The notes beneath the pieces were generated by a model that was not told the DNA's origin, did not search any database, and saw only the letters and a program-made list of their open reading frames with translations. Both the position numbers and the translations under genes were made by a program. This document shows positions 1 to 7,804 of a stretch of 51,715 nucleotides of DNA, in pieces. Within the stretch, counting starts at the first letter, position 1. Each line of letters begins with the position of its first letter. The stretch comes from an uncultured Candidatus Nitrosopumilus sp. (GTDB taxonomy: Archaea > Thermoproteota > Nitrososphaeria > Nitrososphaerales > Nitrosopumilaceae): contig CAJQMY010000022.1 in the NCBI GenBank assembly GCA_905479565.1, forward strand, positions 1-51,715, written 5' to 3'.

Positions 1-325
1 CTTCCATGACCATTTCTTCTTCCATGACCATTTCTTCTTCCATGACCATTTCTTCTTCCATGACCATTTCTTCTTCTAGTTTTACAGTTTCTTTCTCCAT
101 CATGCTTTCTTCAGTTTTTACTTTTTCAGAAATATCTGCACCAAATGACTCATTTTGAGTTTCTGGTTCAGGCATTTCCTTTGTAACTACTGGAGCAGTG
201 TATGCTGGAGCATTATCTGCAGCGTTTCCTGCAACTGCAATTCCTGCGCCTACTATTGTAATTGCAATTGAGAATATTATTGCTGCCTTGTCTATACTTG
301 CCATAATTGATCCAAAATTTACCAT
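1..325 (-). CDS. Membrane or secreted protein with EEEMVM repeats (3' end outside window)
   Basis: The gene runs leftward from ATG at 325 and is cut by the window edge, so only about 108 codons are visible. A hydrophobic segment at about residues 13-32 (AAIIFSIAITIVGAGIAVAG) looks like a signal anchor. It is followed by an Ala/Pro/Glu-rich linker and then by perfect repeats of the hexapeptide EEEMVM. An in-frame Met at residue 8 is an alternative start. Long acidic Met-rich tracts after an N-terminal membrane segment suggest an exported protein, possibly one that binds metal, but that is inference. I do not recognise the family. The missing C terminus would show whether it ends in a PEFG-type sorting signal like the gene at 6760-7578. 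Confidence 0.7.
   Translation of the reverse strand, partial: MVNFGSIMASIDKAAIIFSIAITIVGAGIAVAGNAADNAPAYTAPVVTKEMPEPETQNESFGADISEKVKTEESMMEKETVKLEEEMVMEEEMVMEEEMVMEEEMVME
4..75. repeat. 18-bp perfect tandem repeat, four copies
   Basis: The unit ccatgaccatttcttctt is repeated four times without change at the edge of the window and lies in frame in the leftward gene, where it encodes EEEMVM. The array may continue beyond the window. Perfect copies at DNA level point to recent expansion by slippage or recombination. Confidence 0.9.
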
Positions 326-540
326 GTTCTAAATAAACCTAATCGTCACAAATGGATATTTTTCAAACAGAAATTATGCCATTCATTATTGTTGAAATAT
401 TTTCAACATTGTTAATCATCTCTTGAAAATTCCATAAGATCGCTCTAATTGACGATAAAGTGCTGTCATCCTAAACGAGCTAATCCTTTTTCTATCCTTC
501 TATCACTGGGTTTAGTTACAATTAATCTTTCATATGATGC

Positions 541-951
541 CTATTCATTTTTGGTTTCAACTTCTTTTATTTTTAGTATTTTATTTGCCATGTTGTCTTT
601 TTGTTCAATCATTTCAAATTGCATCTTCAATTTTCTTTGCATGGTTAATTGCTTGATGAATTTAATTCGATTTGCAATAAATTCATCTCTTGTTTTTAAG
701 CCTGCGCTTAATTGTTCAAACATTGTTTTTTCATCTAATTTTATCTTGATCGTGTCTTCATTTTTTATTTTGAACAATCCTATTCCCCAAAATAATCCAA
801 TATGCAATGCCACATATTTTGATTGTAATTTTGAAACTTTATTTTTGTAAATATCAACATGTTCTTTGTTTTGCTCAATGATTGAATTGCCTGTTTGAAT
901 TATCCAGGAAACTCTATCTGCATTCCCATCTGAATAAAAAACATGATCCAA
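541..951 (-). CDS. Hypothetical charged helical protein, 136 aa
   Basis: This ORF encodes a highly charged, Lys/Glu-rich protein with one short hydrophobic stretch (LHIGLFWGIGLF, residues about 51-62). It is otherwise predicted helical or coiled coil by eye. I do not recognise the family. The overlapping plus-strand ORF is low-complexity Phe/Ser/Ile and is a shadow. The stop is TAG at 541-543. The same frame stays open for a further 18 codons to TGA at 466-468 with charged, protein-like sequence (SYERLIVTKPSDRRIEKG), so the gene may once have been longer. It sits alone in A+T-rich surroundings. Confidence 0.55.
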   Translation of the reverse strand: MDHVFYSDGNADRVSWIIQTGNSIIEQNKEHVDIYKNKVSKLQSKYVALHIGLFWGIGLFKIKNEDTIKIKLDEKTMFEQLSAGLKTRDEFIANRIKFIKQLTMQRKLKMQFEMIEQKDNMANKILKIKEVETKNE

Positions 952-1376
952 TTGTCAATCAAAAAGAGGTCTTTTGTTAATAATTCCATGAATCGAAGTC
1001 TGTTCTTGTTTCAGAATTCTCTGAGATTAATTATGGTATGGGAAGTTACTAAAAATTCAAATCTACTTAATTATTAGGTTTTTTGTAGCAGGGATCTGTT
1101 GAGAATTAATTAATTGGTTGGACAAGGGTTGTGAACTAAATAACAATCAAACAATGTTTTTAGAATTATTAATTGCATTTACTGGTGCAATTATCTTTGT
1201 CCATCGGACCTGATATGTCCTTCGGACTTGATATACCCATCTTGAATATTCATGATCCTGATAATAAATTTTTAAAACATAGTTTATTTTGAAAGTTCAG
1301 TTCAACTATCTGTCAAAGCAGTCAATACCCAAAGAATATTTTCTCTTCATGTCATGCTCAAAAAATAAAATAAAAC
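952..1376. other. Gene-poor spacer with a degenerate 18-bp repeat
   Basis: No convincing gene is visible. Short ORFs exist (for example a 19-codon ATG frame near 1154), but none has support. The one notable element is an 18-bp tandem duplication at 1201-1236 with a degenerate third copy start. An A+T-rich stretch near 1262-1290 could hold the promoter of the gene at 1377. Confidence 0.5.
1201..1236. repeat. Imperfect 18-bp tandem repeat, two copies
   Basis: Copies start at 1201 and 1219. Both read cc-a/t-tcggac-c/t-tgatat, and a fragment of a third begins at 1237. The unit length is a multiple of three and one frame reads CPSDLI twice, but no surrounding ORF with a good start was found. Confidence 0.6.
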
Positions 1377-1655
1377 TTGAAAAAGCTACCTTTTTTGTTA
1401 ATATATTTTGAATCTTCTACTTATGATCATAGATTCAAAGATGTACATATGCTTGAATCCCACGCTTTCTTCTCAAAAATGGTGGATGAGCTAGTTGAAT
1501 TCTCCGAGTATGATCCAGAATTAGCAGATGGAATAAAGTGGCTTGATGATCAGGCTCAAAAAAAAGGCATCACGTTTTATGATATGGTTTTTGAAGTATT
1601 GTACAAACATGATGTGAATTCAAAAGCTAAAGACTGGTTGAGTACAAGAAATTAG
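1377..1655 (+). CDS. Small hypothetical protein, paralogous to the gene at 2915
   Basis: The ORF encodes 92 residues from a TTG at 1377. An internal ATG (MLESHAFFSK, codon 25, position 1449) may be the true start, because the first 24 residues are less conserved-looking. The C-terminal half contains LDDQAQKKGITFYDMVFEVL, which matches IDNQTQMEGLSLYDV in the ORF at 2915-3130: D-x-Q-x-Q-x2-G-hydrophobic-T/S-x-YD. The two small genes therefore seem to be paralogs flanking citrate synthase. It converges on citrate synthase, with stops only 2 bp apart. The function is unknown and no known domain is recognised. Confidence 0.65.
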   Translation: MKKLPFLLIYFESSTYDHRFKDVHMLESHAFFSKMVDELVEFSEYDPELADGIKWLDDQAQKKGITFYDMVFEVLYKHDVNSKAKDWLSTRN

Positions 1656-1657
1656 TT

Positions 1658-2821
1658 TTACTTTCTCAAGTCTAGTGTTTGATATTCACAGCCTTGCGGT
1701 CCGCAGTATTTTCCAACATATGTGGCCTTTGGCCTATACAATGCTGGCTTAGGTGCGGCTTCTGCAAATTTCTCCTCGATGATGTGGGCTGCCCATCCTG
1801 CAACTCTTGAAATTGCAAAGATTGGCGTATTGAGATCCATTGGAATTTTTAACATGTAATATAATGATGCGCTGTACAGGTCTACATTTGGGTAAATCTC
1901 TCTGTCTTTTTGGGATTTCATCTCAGAAATGGTTGCAGTTTCTACTTTTTCTGTAATGTCAAACCATGGGTCTTTGGTCTTTTCTGCAAGTTTTCTGGAT
2001 AATTCTTTTAACACCTGTGCCCTTGGATCGTATGTTTTGTATACTGCATGACCCATTCCCATGATTCTGTCGCCTTTGGTAATTTTTTCTTTAATCCATT
2101 CTTCAACCTTGCCTAGTTCTGAAATTTCTAAGAGCATCTTCATTACTTCTGTATTTGCCCCGCCGTGTAGCTCTCCACTTAATGCTCCAATTGCCGCACT
2201 TGAAGCCGAATACATGTGTGCTCTTGTTGACGCAACTTGTCTGGCTGTAAAAGTGGATGCGTTGAAGGTATGTTCTGCATGAAGGATTAAACACACATCG
2301 AATATTTTTTCAACTTCAGTGTCTGGCTTTTCTCCAAACATCATGTATAGGAAATTTGCAGCGTGACCAAGTGACGAATCAGGCTCTATTGGATCTAATT
2401 CATTCCTTATTCTGTGCCAGCTAGCAACAATGGTTGGAACTTTGGCAATGAGGTTGATTGCCTTGTCATAACTGGCGTCTTTGTTTGAAAATTCTTCATC
2501 ATAATATCCTGCAAGTGCTGAGACGAATGCTTGTAGCATGTCCATTGGATCTGCGTCTTTTCTCCAATTTCCCATGTTTTTTTGCATTTGTTTTGGAATG
2601 TACCTTGCCTCAACTAATTTTGCATTAAATTCATCTAATTGGTTTTTTGTTGGCAGTTTGTCATAAAGTAAAAGATATGCTGTTTCTTCAAATGTTGAAT
2701 TTTTTGTAAGGTCTAAAATATCGAATCCTCGATAAATGAGCTTCCCTTTTTCCCCATCTATGTTGGAAATTTTGGTATCTGCAACTTCAATTCCTCGCAG
2801 ACCTATGTTTTTCGTATCCAT
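1658..2821 (-). CDS. gltA: Citrate synthase
   Basis: A 387-residue protein of normal length for the short archaeal/Gram-positive citrate synthases. It condenses acetyl-CoA and oxaloacetate to citrate in the cytoplasm. The family's active-site blocks are all present: LHAEHTFNASTF near residue 180, GELHGGANTEV near 217 (catalytic His), and MGHAVYKTYDPR near 257 (substrate His/Arg), with the catalytic Asp region in the C-terminal third. The start at ATG 2821 is supported by a TATA-like box about 28 nt upstream, so the mRNA is probably leaderless or nearly so. A 2-methylcitrate synthase role is possible from sequence alone, but no prp-type neighbours are present. The two short genes on either side are related to each other, not to this enzyme. 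Confidence 0.95.
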   Translation of the reverse strand: MDTKNIGLRGIEVADTKISNIDGEKGKLIYRGFDILDLTKNSTFEETAYLLLYDKLPTKNQLDEFNAKLVEARYIPKQMQKNMGNWRKDADPMDMLQAFVSALAGYYDEEFSNKDASYDKAINLIAKVPTIVASWHRIRNELDPIEPDSSLGHAANFLYMMFGEKPDTEVEKIFDVCLILHAEHTFNASTFTARQVASTRAHMYSASSAAIGALSGELHGGANTEVMKMLLEISELGKVEEWIKEKITKGDRIMGMGHAVYKTYDPRAQVLKELSRKLAEKTKDPWFDITEKVETATISEMKSQKDREIYPNVDLYSASLYYMLKIPMDLNTPIFAISRVAGWAAHIIEEKFAEAAPKPALYRPKATYVGKYCGPQGCEYQTLDLRK

Positions 2822-2841
2822 AGTGAGCCTACTGTAAATCT

Positions 2842-2855
2842 TTTATTATATTTTA
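2842..2855 (-). promoter_or_regulatory. TATA box of citrate synthase
   Basis: On the minus strand this reads TAAAATATAATAAA, centred about 28 nt before the ATG at 2821. That is the spacing expected between an archaeal TATA box and a transcription start at or next to the initiation codon. Inferred from sequence only. Confidence 0.55.
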
Positions 2856-2914
2856 GCTAAAATTATGTCTGTGAAGTTTAGTACTTAGTCTAATATGGCA
2901 ACTTTTGCTCATAA

Positions 2915-3130
2915 ATGATAATTTTTAATCAAAACTTAATGACTCCTAAAGAGCGAGAGCATTTGACAAAATTAGATGACTTGATACTAAATGCTTCATC
3001 TGAAGAACTCAAAAAAATCCAAGAAATCGATAATCAAACACAAATGGAAGGACTGTCACTATATGACGTATGTCTTGACTCAAGTTCATTGGTAAATCAA
3101 AGTATTCAAAAGTTTTTTAGAAAATCTTAA
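2915..3130 (+). CDS. Small hypothetical protein, paralogous to the gene at 1377
   Basis: A 71-residue ORF from 2915; the ATG at 2939 (MTPKEREHLTKL) is an equally good start. The sequence is helical and charged, and contains IDNQTQMEGLSLYDVCLD, which aligns with LDDQAQKKGITFYDMVFEVL of the ORF at 1377-1655. It is transcribed away from citrate synthase and sits 29 bp upstream of the DHH phosphoesterase. I do not recognise the family and infer no function. Confidence 0.6.
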   Translation: MIIFNQNLMTPKEREHLTKLDDLILNASSEELKKIQEIDNQTQMEGLSLYDVCLDSSSLVNQSIQKFFRKS

Positions 3131-3159
3131 TTTTGCATTCTTCATTTAAATGAGGGTTT

Positions 3160-4233
3160 GTGATTTTTGAATCTATATTGGTATCTTCTAAAACCAAAAA
3201 AACAGCAGCTAAAAAGCTAACCAAAAAAACAGCAGCTAAAAAAACAAGTGCGTCTAAGCGTACCAAAGTAATTTGTATTTCACACAAAGAGGATTGCGAT
3301 GGTATTAGTTCTGCAGCATTGATTCGTCAAGCATTTGGCGGGGATGCAATATTGGTTGATTATCCTGGACAAATGGAAGCACTAAATCAGGTAGTCTCAG
3401 ATGAAAAATTAAAGTCATTATTTATTTGTGATTTAGGATTAAGCAAAAAAACACAGGACGAATTTATTGATATCTTGACAACCTTGAGAAAAAATAAAGT
3501 TTCAGTAACTTACATTGATCATCATGATATTGATCCTAACATTGTAAAGGCATTAAACAAAATCAAAGTAAAAGTAATTCATGATATCAATGAATGCACT
3601 GCAGTTCTAACCTATACTGCATTCAAATCCAAACTCAATGATCATGCATCATTTGTAGCAGCATGCGCTGCCATCACTGATTACATGGAAGCCCGACCAC
3701 TTGGTGCAAAATTACTACAAATCTATGACCGACAATTTGCGTTGATTAGTGCAACTGTTATGACTTACAATATTGTAGGTCGCCAAAGAGAACCTGACTA
3801 TTTACAATACTTGGTTGAGGAATTGGCAGATTCTAAATTTCCACATGATATCCCAAACACATATGAATTTGCACAAATACAAGTAGAAAAACTGTCTCAA
3901 ATGATTGCCAAAGTAAAGGCGGGATTGAAAACAATGACTAATCTTGGCCATATGGAAATTTTAGATGCTGGTGCAAGTGGTGCGGTCAATTTTGTAATGG
4001 GATTGTCCGGAAAGGATGTTGGTGTTGCATACAAAGAACGAATTGATCATGGCATTTATGCTGTTTCAGTTAGAGGTTCAAAGAACTGCAAGGTTCACCT
4101 GGGTAAGATTGTCAATCTTTTGGCAACCAGTCTTGGCGGTTCTGGCGGCGGTCATGATAAAGCATGTGGCGCTGTAATTCCAAAACCCAAAATAAAAAAA
4201 TTCATTACAGAATTAAATAAAAAAATAAAATAA
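3160..4233 (+). CDS. DHH/DHHA1-family phosphoesterase with Lys/Ala-rich N-terminal tail
   Basis: DHH-family proteins are metal-dependent phosphoesterases or exonucleases (RecJ, nanoRNase and c-di-AMP hydrolases). The family motifs are clear: ISHKEDCDG (motif I, about residues 41-49), CDLGLS (motif II), YIDHHDI (about 118-124) and the C-terminal DHHA1 loop GGSGGGHDKACG near 327. The first 35 residues are an added tail, TKKTAAKKL repeated, resembling basic histone-H1-like or nucleic-acid-binding tails. The start is uncertain: GTG at 3160 or TTG at 3178 both precede the tail. The exact substrate cannot be read from the sequence. The tail favours a nucleic-acid substrate, which is inference. The gene abuts the convergent DoxX gene. 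Confidence 0.85.
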   Translation: MIFESILVSSKTKKTAAKKLTKKTAAKKTSASKRTKVICISHKEDCDGISSAALIRQAFGGDAILVDYPGQMEALNQVVSDEKLKSLFICDLGLSKKTQDEFIDILTTLRKNKVSVTYIDHHDIDPNIVKALNKIKVKVIHDINECTAVLTYTAFKSKLNDHASFVAACAAITDYMEARPLGAKLLQIYDRQFALISATVMTYNIVGRQREPDYLQYLVEELADSKFPHDIPNTYEFAQIQVEKLSQMIAKVKAGLKTMTNLGHMEILDAGASGAVNFVMGLSGKDVGVAYKERIDHGIYAVSVRGSKNCKVHLGKIVNLLATSLGGSGGGHDKACGAVIPKPKIKKFITELNKKIK

Positions 4234-4656
4234 TCACTGTAAGAATCTAGGAATTCTTTTTACTAAATGTGAAATTGATATTCTTCCGTGGCCCGTGACA
4301 ACTATTGCAAGAACTATTGCAAGCATTGCCAAATCCCATTCCCATCCTCCTTTGGAGACAAAAAATCCGTTTTCCCATCTGATGTGAAATATTGCACCAA
4401 GCAGAATTACTGCGAATATTGAGCCCGTTACTCTGGTCAGTACTCCGGTAATCAACAAAATTCCGCCGATGAATTCTGCTAGTGCAATTGGCAATTGCAT
4501 TTCTGGTGGCATCCCAATACTGGTTAACCATTCCTGCCAACTGGGATCGAATTTTTTCAAACTATGAACTATGAATATGGCTCCAATTGATGCTCTGAGC
4601 CCCCAGTGAGTAATATCATGTAATACATTCTCTTTTAGGTTTGCTTCTGTACTCAT
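4234..4656 (-). CDS. DoxX family membrane protein
   Basis: About 140 residues from the ATG at 4656 (MSTEANLKEN). The frame is open upstream to 4734, but the extra 26 residues look non-coding. Four hydrophobic helices are visible, with the DoxX-type first helix (LRASIGAIFIVHSLKKF), the second (ALAEFIGGILLITGVLTRV) and charged loops. DoxX proteins are quinol-oxidase or thiosulfate:quinone-type membrane subunits, or of unknown redox function. Here there is no DoxA partner and no oxidase gene nearby, so only the fold is called. It faces the DHH gene end to end and diverges from the DUF3179 gene. Confidence 0.85.
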   Translation of the reverse strand: MSTEANLKENVLHDITHWGLRASIGAIFIVHSLKKFDPSWQEWLTSIGMPPEMQLPIALAEFIGGILLITGVLTRVTGSIFAVILLGAIFHIRWENGFFVSKGGWEWDLAMLAIVLAIVVTGHGRISISHLVKRIPRFLQ

Positions 4657-4746
4657 GGTTGAATCCTTTGGAAATTTGTTAAAAGAGTTTGTCCAAATTA
4701 AGTTGGAATAATTGTTTAATATTTTGATTACCAAAATTATTTAAAA

Positions 4747-5850
4747 TTGAATCTCAAGGCCATTGTGACAATTGCAATCGTAGGTGTAGCACTAGCAGGT
4801 TTGTCTGTTTTTTATTATGGCGAATCTATTCCTCAAACCACCTTTGCTGGCGAATCTAACGTGTTCTCCGAACTTGCAATGATGGAGACTGATGGTGTAA
4901 AGCATCTGATCCCACTTGATAGGATAAAGGGCGGTGGGCCTCCAAAAGATGGAATTCCATCCATTGACAATCCCGTATTTGCAGATGTGCAAAGTTCCCA
5001 GTTTATGTCTGATTCTGACACCGTAATCGGATTGGATGTTAATGGCGAAGTAAAAGCATATCCGATTTTCATTCTGGTTTGGCATGAAATCGTTAATGAC
5101 AATGTGGGCGGCATTCCAGTTTCAGTTACTTATTGTCCTCTATGCTATACAAATCAGGTCTTTGAGAGAATAATTAACGGACAAGAAGTGGAATTTGGAA
5201 CTTCTGGAAAACTTTACAACAGCAATTTGTTGATGTATGACCGACTAACTGAATCCTATTGGAGTCAAGCTCTTGGAATTGCAGTTAAAGGTGAATTGAC
5301 TGGGTACCAATTGAATCTAGTCCCGTTTGATGTTATTACCTGGGGCGATTGGAAGACACTTCATCCTGATACTTTGGTGTTAACCACTGACACTGGTCAT
5401 ATTCGTTCGTATGCAACTGATCCTTACGGAAACTATTACGCCGAACCACGAATAATGTTCCCGGTGGAGCACAGCGATGATAGATTGCACCCAAAAGAAA
5501 TAATCATCGGATTTAGTCAAGATGACACTTACAAAGCTTACAAGCAAAATGACGTTGAATCTGAAATTCTAATTAATGATTTCATTGGCGATACCCCTGT
5601 AATGCTGGTATCCTTATTTTCTGAAAACTCGCGTGCATTTGAGAGAACCGTTAATGGCAATACGTTAGACTTTGTGTATGATGATGGAAAAATTTTAGAT
5701 GTGCAAACAAATTCTGAATGGAACTATGATGGATTGTCTGTATCCGGTGAGAATGATGGAATGCAGTTAAAGCGAATGCCAATTGAGCCTGGATTTTGGT
5801 TTGAATGGGTTGCGTTTCATCCTCAAACTCTAGTTTATGATGGTATATGA
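4747..5850 (+). CDS. DUF3179 domain-containing exported protein
   Basis: A 367-residue protein starting at TTG 4747. An N-terminal hydrophobic segment (AIVTIAIVGVALAGLSVFYY, residues about 5-24) acts as signal or anchor. The rest matches the DUF3179 family: a GIPSIDNPVF-like entry, the VTYCPLCYTN cysteine motif near residue 128, FGTSGKLYNSNLLMYDR, ESYWSQ and a C-terminal AFHPQT block. Biochemical function is unknown for the family; the CPLC pair may bind a metal or form a disulfide outside the cell. It overlaps the next gene by 4 nt (ATGA), so the two are likely co-translated. Confidence 0.85.
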   Translation: MNLKAIVTIAIVGVALAGLSVFYYGESIPQTTFAGESNVFSELAMMETDGVKHLIPLDRIKGGGPPKDGIPSIDNPVFADVQSSQFMSDSDTVIGLDVNGEVKAYPIFILVWHEIVNDNVGGIPVSVTYCPLCYTNQVFERIINGQEVEFGTSGKLYNSNLLMYDRLTESYWSQALGIAVKGELTGYQLNLVPFDVITWGDWKTLHPDTLVLTTDTGHIRSYATDPYGNYYAEPRIMFPVEHSDDRLHPKEIIIGFSQDDTYKAYKQNDVESEILINDFIGDTPVMLVSLFSENSRAFERTVNGNTLDFVYDDGKILDVQTNSEWNYDGLSVSGENDGMQLKRMPIEPGFWFEWVAFHPQTLVYDGI

Positions 5851-6329
5851 TGAAGCCTGTTAGAAAAGCGACACTTGCTGGTGTGGCCACTGTGGTGGTA
5901 TATCTTTCTGTGGTTGTAATTACAACTCCCGCATTGGAACCATTGGATGCAATTAGTGCGGCATTTCAGCTAAATTCCATAGTGATAGTTGGAATGGGGA
6001 TTGGAATTGGATTGCAAGTGTTTCTTTCAGAGAAAAGTAAGACTTTGGCCTGTAAACTTGATATAAAGAAAAAGGCACTTGGCGGAAATACTGGAAGTAC
6101 TGCTGCCACATCATTTTTCTCATTTTTCTCTTTGGTTCCTCTTGGTTGCTGTGGTTGGTGGCTCTATGCATTGTCTTTACTTCCAGGTGTTGTAGGAATT
6201 GGAGTGTCTGCAATTTTAATAGAATATAGTCAAGTTTTAGCTTATGTTGGATTAATCATAATTTTTGGATTTGCAGGATTAACTGCATACAAATTAAAGC
6301 AAGAACAAAAATTACAAAAAACTATTTGA
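5847..6329 (+). CDS. Four-helix membrane protein coupled to DUF3179
   Basis: A 160-residue integral membrane protein. It has about four hydrophobic helices (residues 8-30, 43-63, 86-118, 126-150) and a basic C terminus. A Cys pair (LVPLGCCGWWLY) sits within the third hydrophobic region. The start codon overlaps the stop of the DUF3179 gene (ATGA), so they form an operon and may act together at the membrane. I do not recognise a named family. A redox or metal-related role for the CC pair is speculation. Confidence 0.7.
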   Translation: MMKPVRKATLAGVATVVVYLSVVVITTPALEPLDAISAAFQLNSIVIVGMGIGIGLQVFLSEKSKTLACKLDIKKKALGGNTGSTAATSFFSFFSLVPLGCCGWWLYALSLLPGVVGIGVSAILIEYSQVLAYVGLIIIFGFAGLTAYKLKQEQKLQKTI

Positions 6330-6367
6330 ACTATTTTCTGTATTCGTAGTTTGTAAAATAATCCAAT

Positions 6368-6736
6368 TTATGATTGCGATATTGTGAATGCAAAAAATTC
6401 TCCCTTGCTTTTGCTAGCAAATTTTGCAATTTTTGCCATAAACCCATATTTTTTATCTCTGATCTTTACTGCTTCCATGGTCTCCTCTTCAGACAGTATT
6501 TTCACGGTACCTGAAATCCATTCGCCTGTAACTTTGCCTGTCATTGTACACAATGCAAATTTCACTTGTGAATTGCCTCTAAGACGTTTTACTTTACCTG
6601 TTTGCTCTCTCGTTACAACGTATACCAAGTCATCTTTGATCACAAACCACACTGGAGTTTTTACTGACTGATTGTTTTTTCGATAAGTTTCGAGCGAAAT
6701 ATATTTTTCAGATTTTATGTCTTCTAAGTTAAACAT
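6368..6736 (-). CDS. PPOX-class F420/flavin-dependent oxidoreductase
   Basis: A 122-residue split-barrel flavin/F420-binding protein. It starts with the pattern typical of the small F420-dependent PPOX family: an N-terminal helix, then KTPVWFVIKDDLVYVVTREQ, VKRLRGNSQVKFALC and VTGEWISGTVKIL. Members reduce substrates with F420H2 or bind flavin or haem; the substrate cannot be predicted. The length is normal. It converges on the membrane protein gene at 5847-6329 and lies downstream of, and in the same direction as, the PEFG protein, 24 bp away. Confidence 0.8.
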   Translation of the reverse strand: MFNLEDIKSEKYISLETYRKNNQSVKTPVWFVIKDDLVYVVTREQTGKVKRLRGNSQVKFALCTMTGKVTGEWISGTVKILSEEETMEAVKIRDKKYGFMAKIAKFASKSKGEFFAFTISQS

Positions 6737-6759
6737 GTTTACTAAGATGAAATCTAGAA

Positions 6760-7578
6760 TTAAAATCTAGTTGATATGGCCAGTCTTGACTTTGATGAGA
6801 CTATGATGATTGAAATAATTGATATTATCAATACTAGCGATGTTATGACTCCAAATTCAGGTATGACTACGCCGTCTTTAATCTCGACTTGAACTGATTC
6901 TTTATGTTCTGAGGCAACTCCTTGGTTTGCAGTGATTGTGTATAATCCGTCTTCTTTCCACATTGCACTTCCTGTTTTAATTTCAACTTCAAAATCCCCG
7001 TATATTCCTGGAGTTACTTGTGCTATGGTCACCAAGTTCCCGTTAGGCGAACTTACAATCAACGTGACGTCTGAGTTTCTAAAATCGGTGTTGCCTGTGA
7101 TTGTAATTATGTCCGAACCGTTTACCGCGTCTGCTACCAATACAATCCCACTTAACGGTGCTGGTGGTTTTTCCTCCGTTACATTTTCTTGAATTAATTC
7201 TGGAATTTCATTTCTTGGCGTTTCTTGTGCTATTACCAAAAATTGTGTGGATACAGTTACCTTTGAATCCTCATGACTTGCTATAATCAGGTATGTTCCG
7301 GTCTTGAAACTTGGAATTGGGGGATTTAACAGTTTTTTAAATTCGCCATTATCCCCAATTGCTAATTGTGGGGCAAAAACCAGTGCTCCATCAGGACCGA
7401 TGACTCGAAGTTTTACAGGCTTAAACTCTGCCACTTCTGTTATTTTTCCTGAAATCCAGATTGAATCCAACGCATTGATTTCTTCAGATGAAACTTGCAA
7501 TTCCAAAGTCGATTCTGCAAACGCTGAGGTGGATGCTATTGAAATTATAATCAACATACTCAAAGAAATCTTTAGCAC
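6760..7578 (-). CDS. Surface protein with PEFG-CTERM sorting signal
   Basis: A 272-residue secreted protein. It has an N-terminal signal peptide (ISLSMLIIISIASTSAFAES, residues 3-22), two beta-sandwich-like repeats (TLELQVSSEEINALDSIWIS and the GIVLVADAVNGSDIITITGN region), and a C-terminal VIPEFG motif followed by a hydrophobic helix and a short basic tail (SKSRLAISTRF). This tripartite tail matches the thaumarchaeal PEFG-CTERM signal, which is thought to be processed by an archaeosortase. The protein is therefore likely displayed on the outer face of the membrane or S-layer. No archaeosortase gene lies in the window. The specific function is unknown. Confidence 0.85.
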   Translation of the reverse strand: MLKISLSMLIIISIASTSAFAESTLELQVSSEEINALDSIWISGKITEVAEFKPVKLRVIGPDGALVFAPQLAIGDNGEFKKLLNPPIPSFKTGTYLIIASHEDSKVTVSTQFLVIAQETPRNEIPELIQENVTEEKPPAPLSGIVLVADAVNGSDIITITGNTDFRNSDVTLIVSSPNGNLVTIAQVTPGIYGDFEVEIKTGSAMWKEDGLYTITANQGVASEHKESVQVEIKDGVVIPEFGVITSLVLIISIISIIIVSSKSRLAISTRF

Positions 7579-7636
7579 ATTTGCTATTCAATTACGTCTG
7601 TATATGAATCATTTCTACAACTGCATCGCAATCTTC

Positions 7637-7804
7637 TTAATCTTGAATTTTTTTATCTGTATTTTTTTTATATCTTAGAATTTTCTTAATCTGTCTGTAT
7701 CCTAACACTGGTAATATGCAATAGATGCAACCTATCTTTGAAATCGAACAACAGCATAGGCATTCACATTTGCCTTTTTCGTGATTACATTCTGGGCAAT
7801 TCAT
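7637..7804 (-). CDS. Cys-rich 55-aa miniprotein (nine Cys)
   Basis: A short ORF from ATG 7804 to TAA 7637, below usual ORF size cut-offs. It begins MNCPECNHEKGKCECLCCCS and continues with another CIYC pair, giving Cys at residues 3, 6, 13, 15, 17, 18, 19, 26 and 29, followed by a Lys-rich tail. Two CxxC pairs plus a CxCxCCC cluster imply zinc or iron-sulfur binding, or a palmitoylation-like membrane cluster; which one cannot be told. Its start lies inside the end of the upstream gene (7785-7982), a 20-nt overlap, so the two are probably translated together. Confidence 0.65.
   Translation of the reverse strand: MNCPECNHEKGKCECLCCCSISKIGCIYCILPVLGYRQIKKILRYKKNTDKKIQD

Noticed and set aside
449-850. 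Plus-strand ORF of 133 codons
   Set aside because: Low-complexity Phe/Ser/Ile sequence opposite a charged, protein-like frame; treated as a shadow.
4657-4734. Longer DoxX start
   Set aside because: The extra N terminus has no membrane or family features, and ATG 4656 gives the typical DoxX start.
6384-6671. Plus-strand ORF inside the PPOX-like gene
   Set aside because: Shadow of the F420/PPOX gene on the minus strand, whose motifs are clear.
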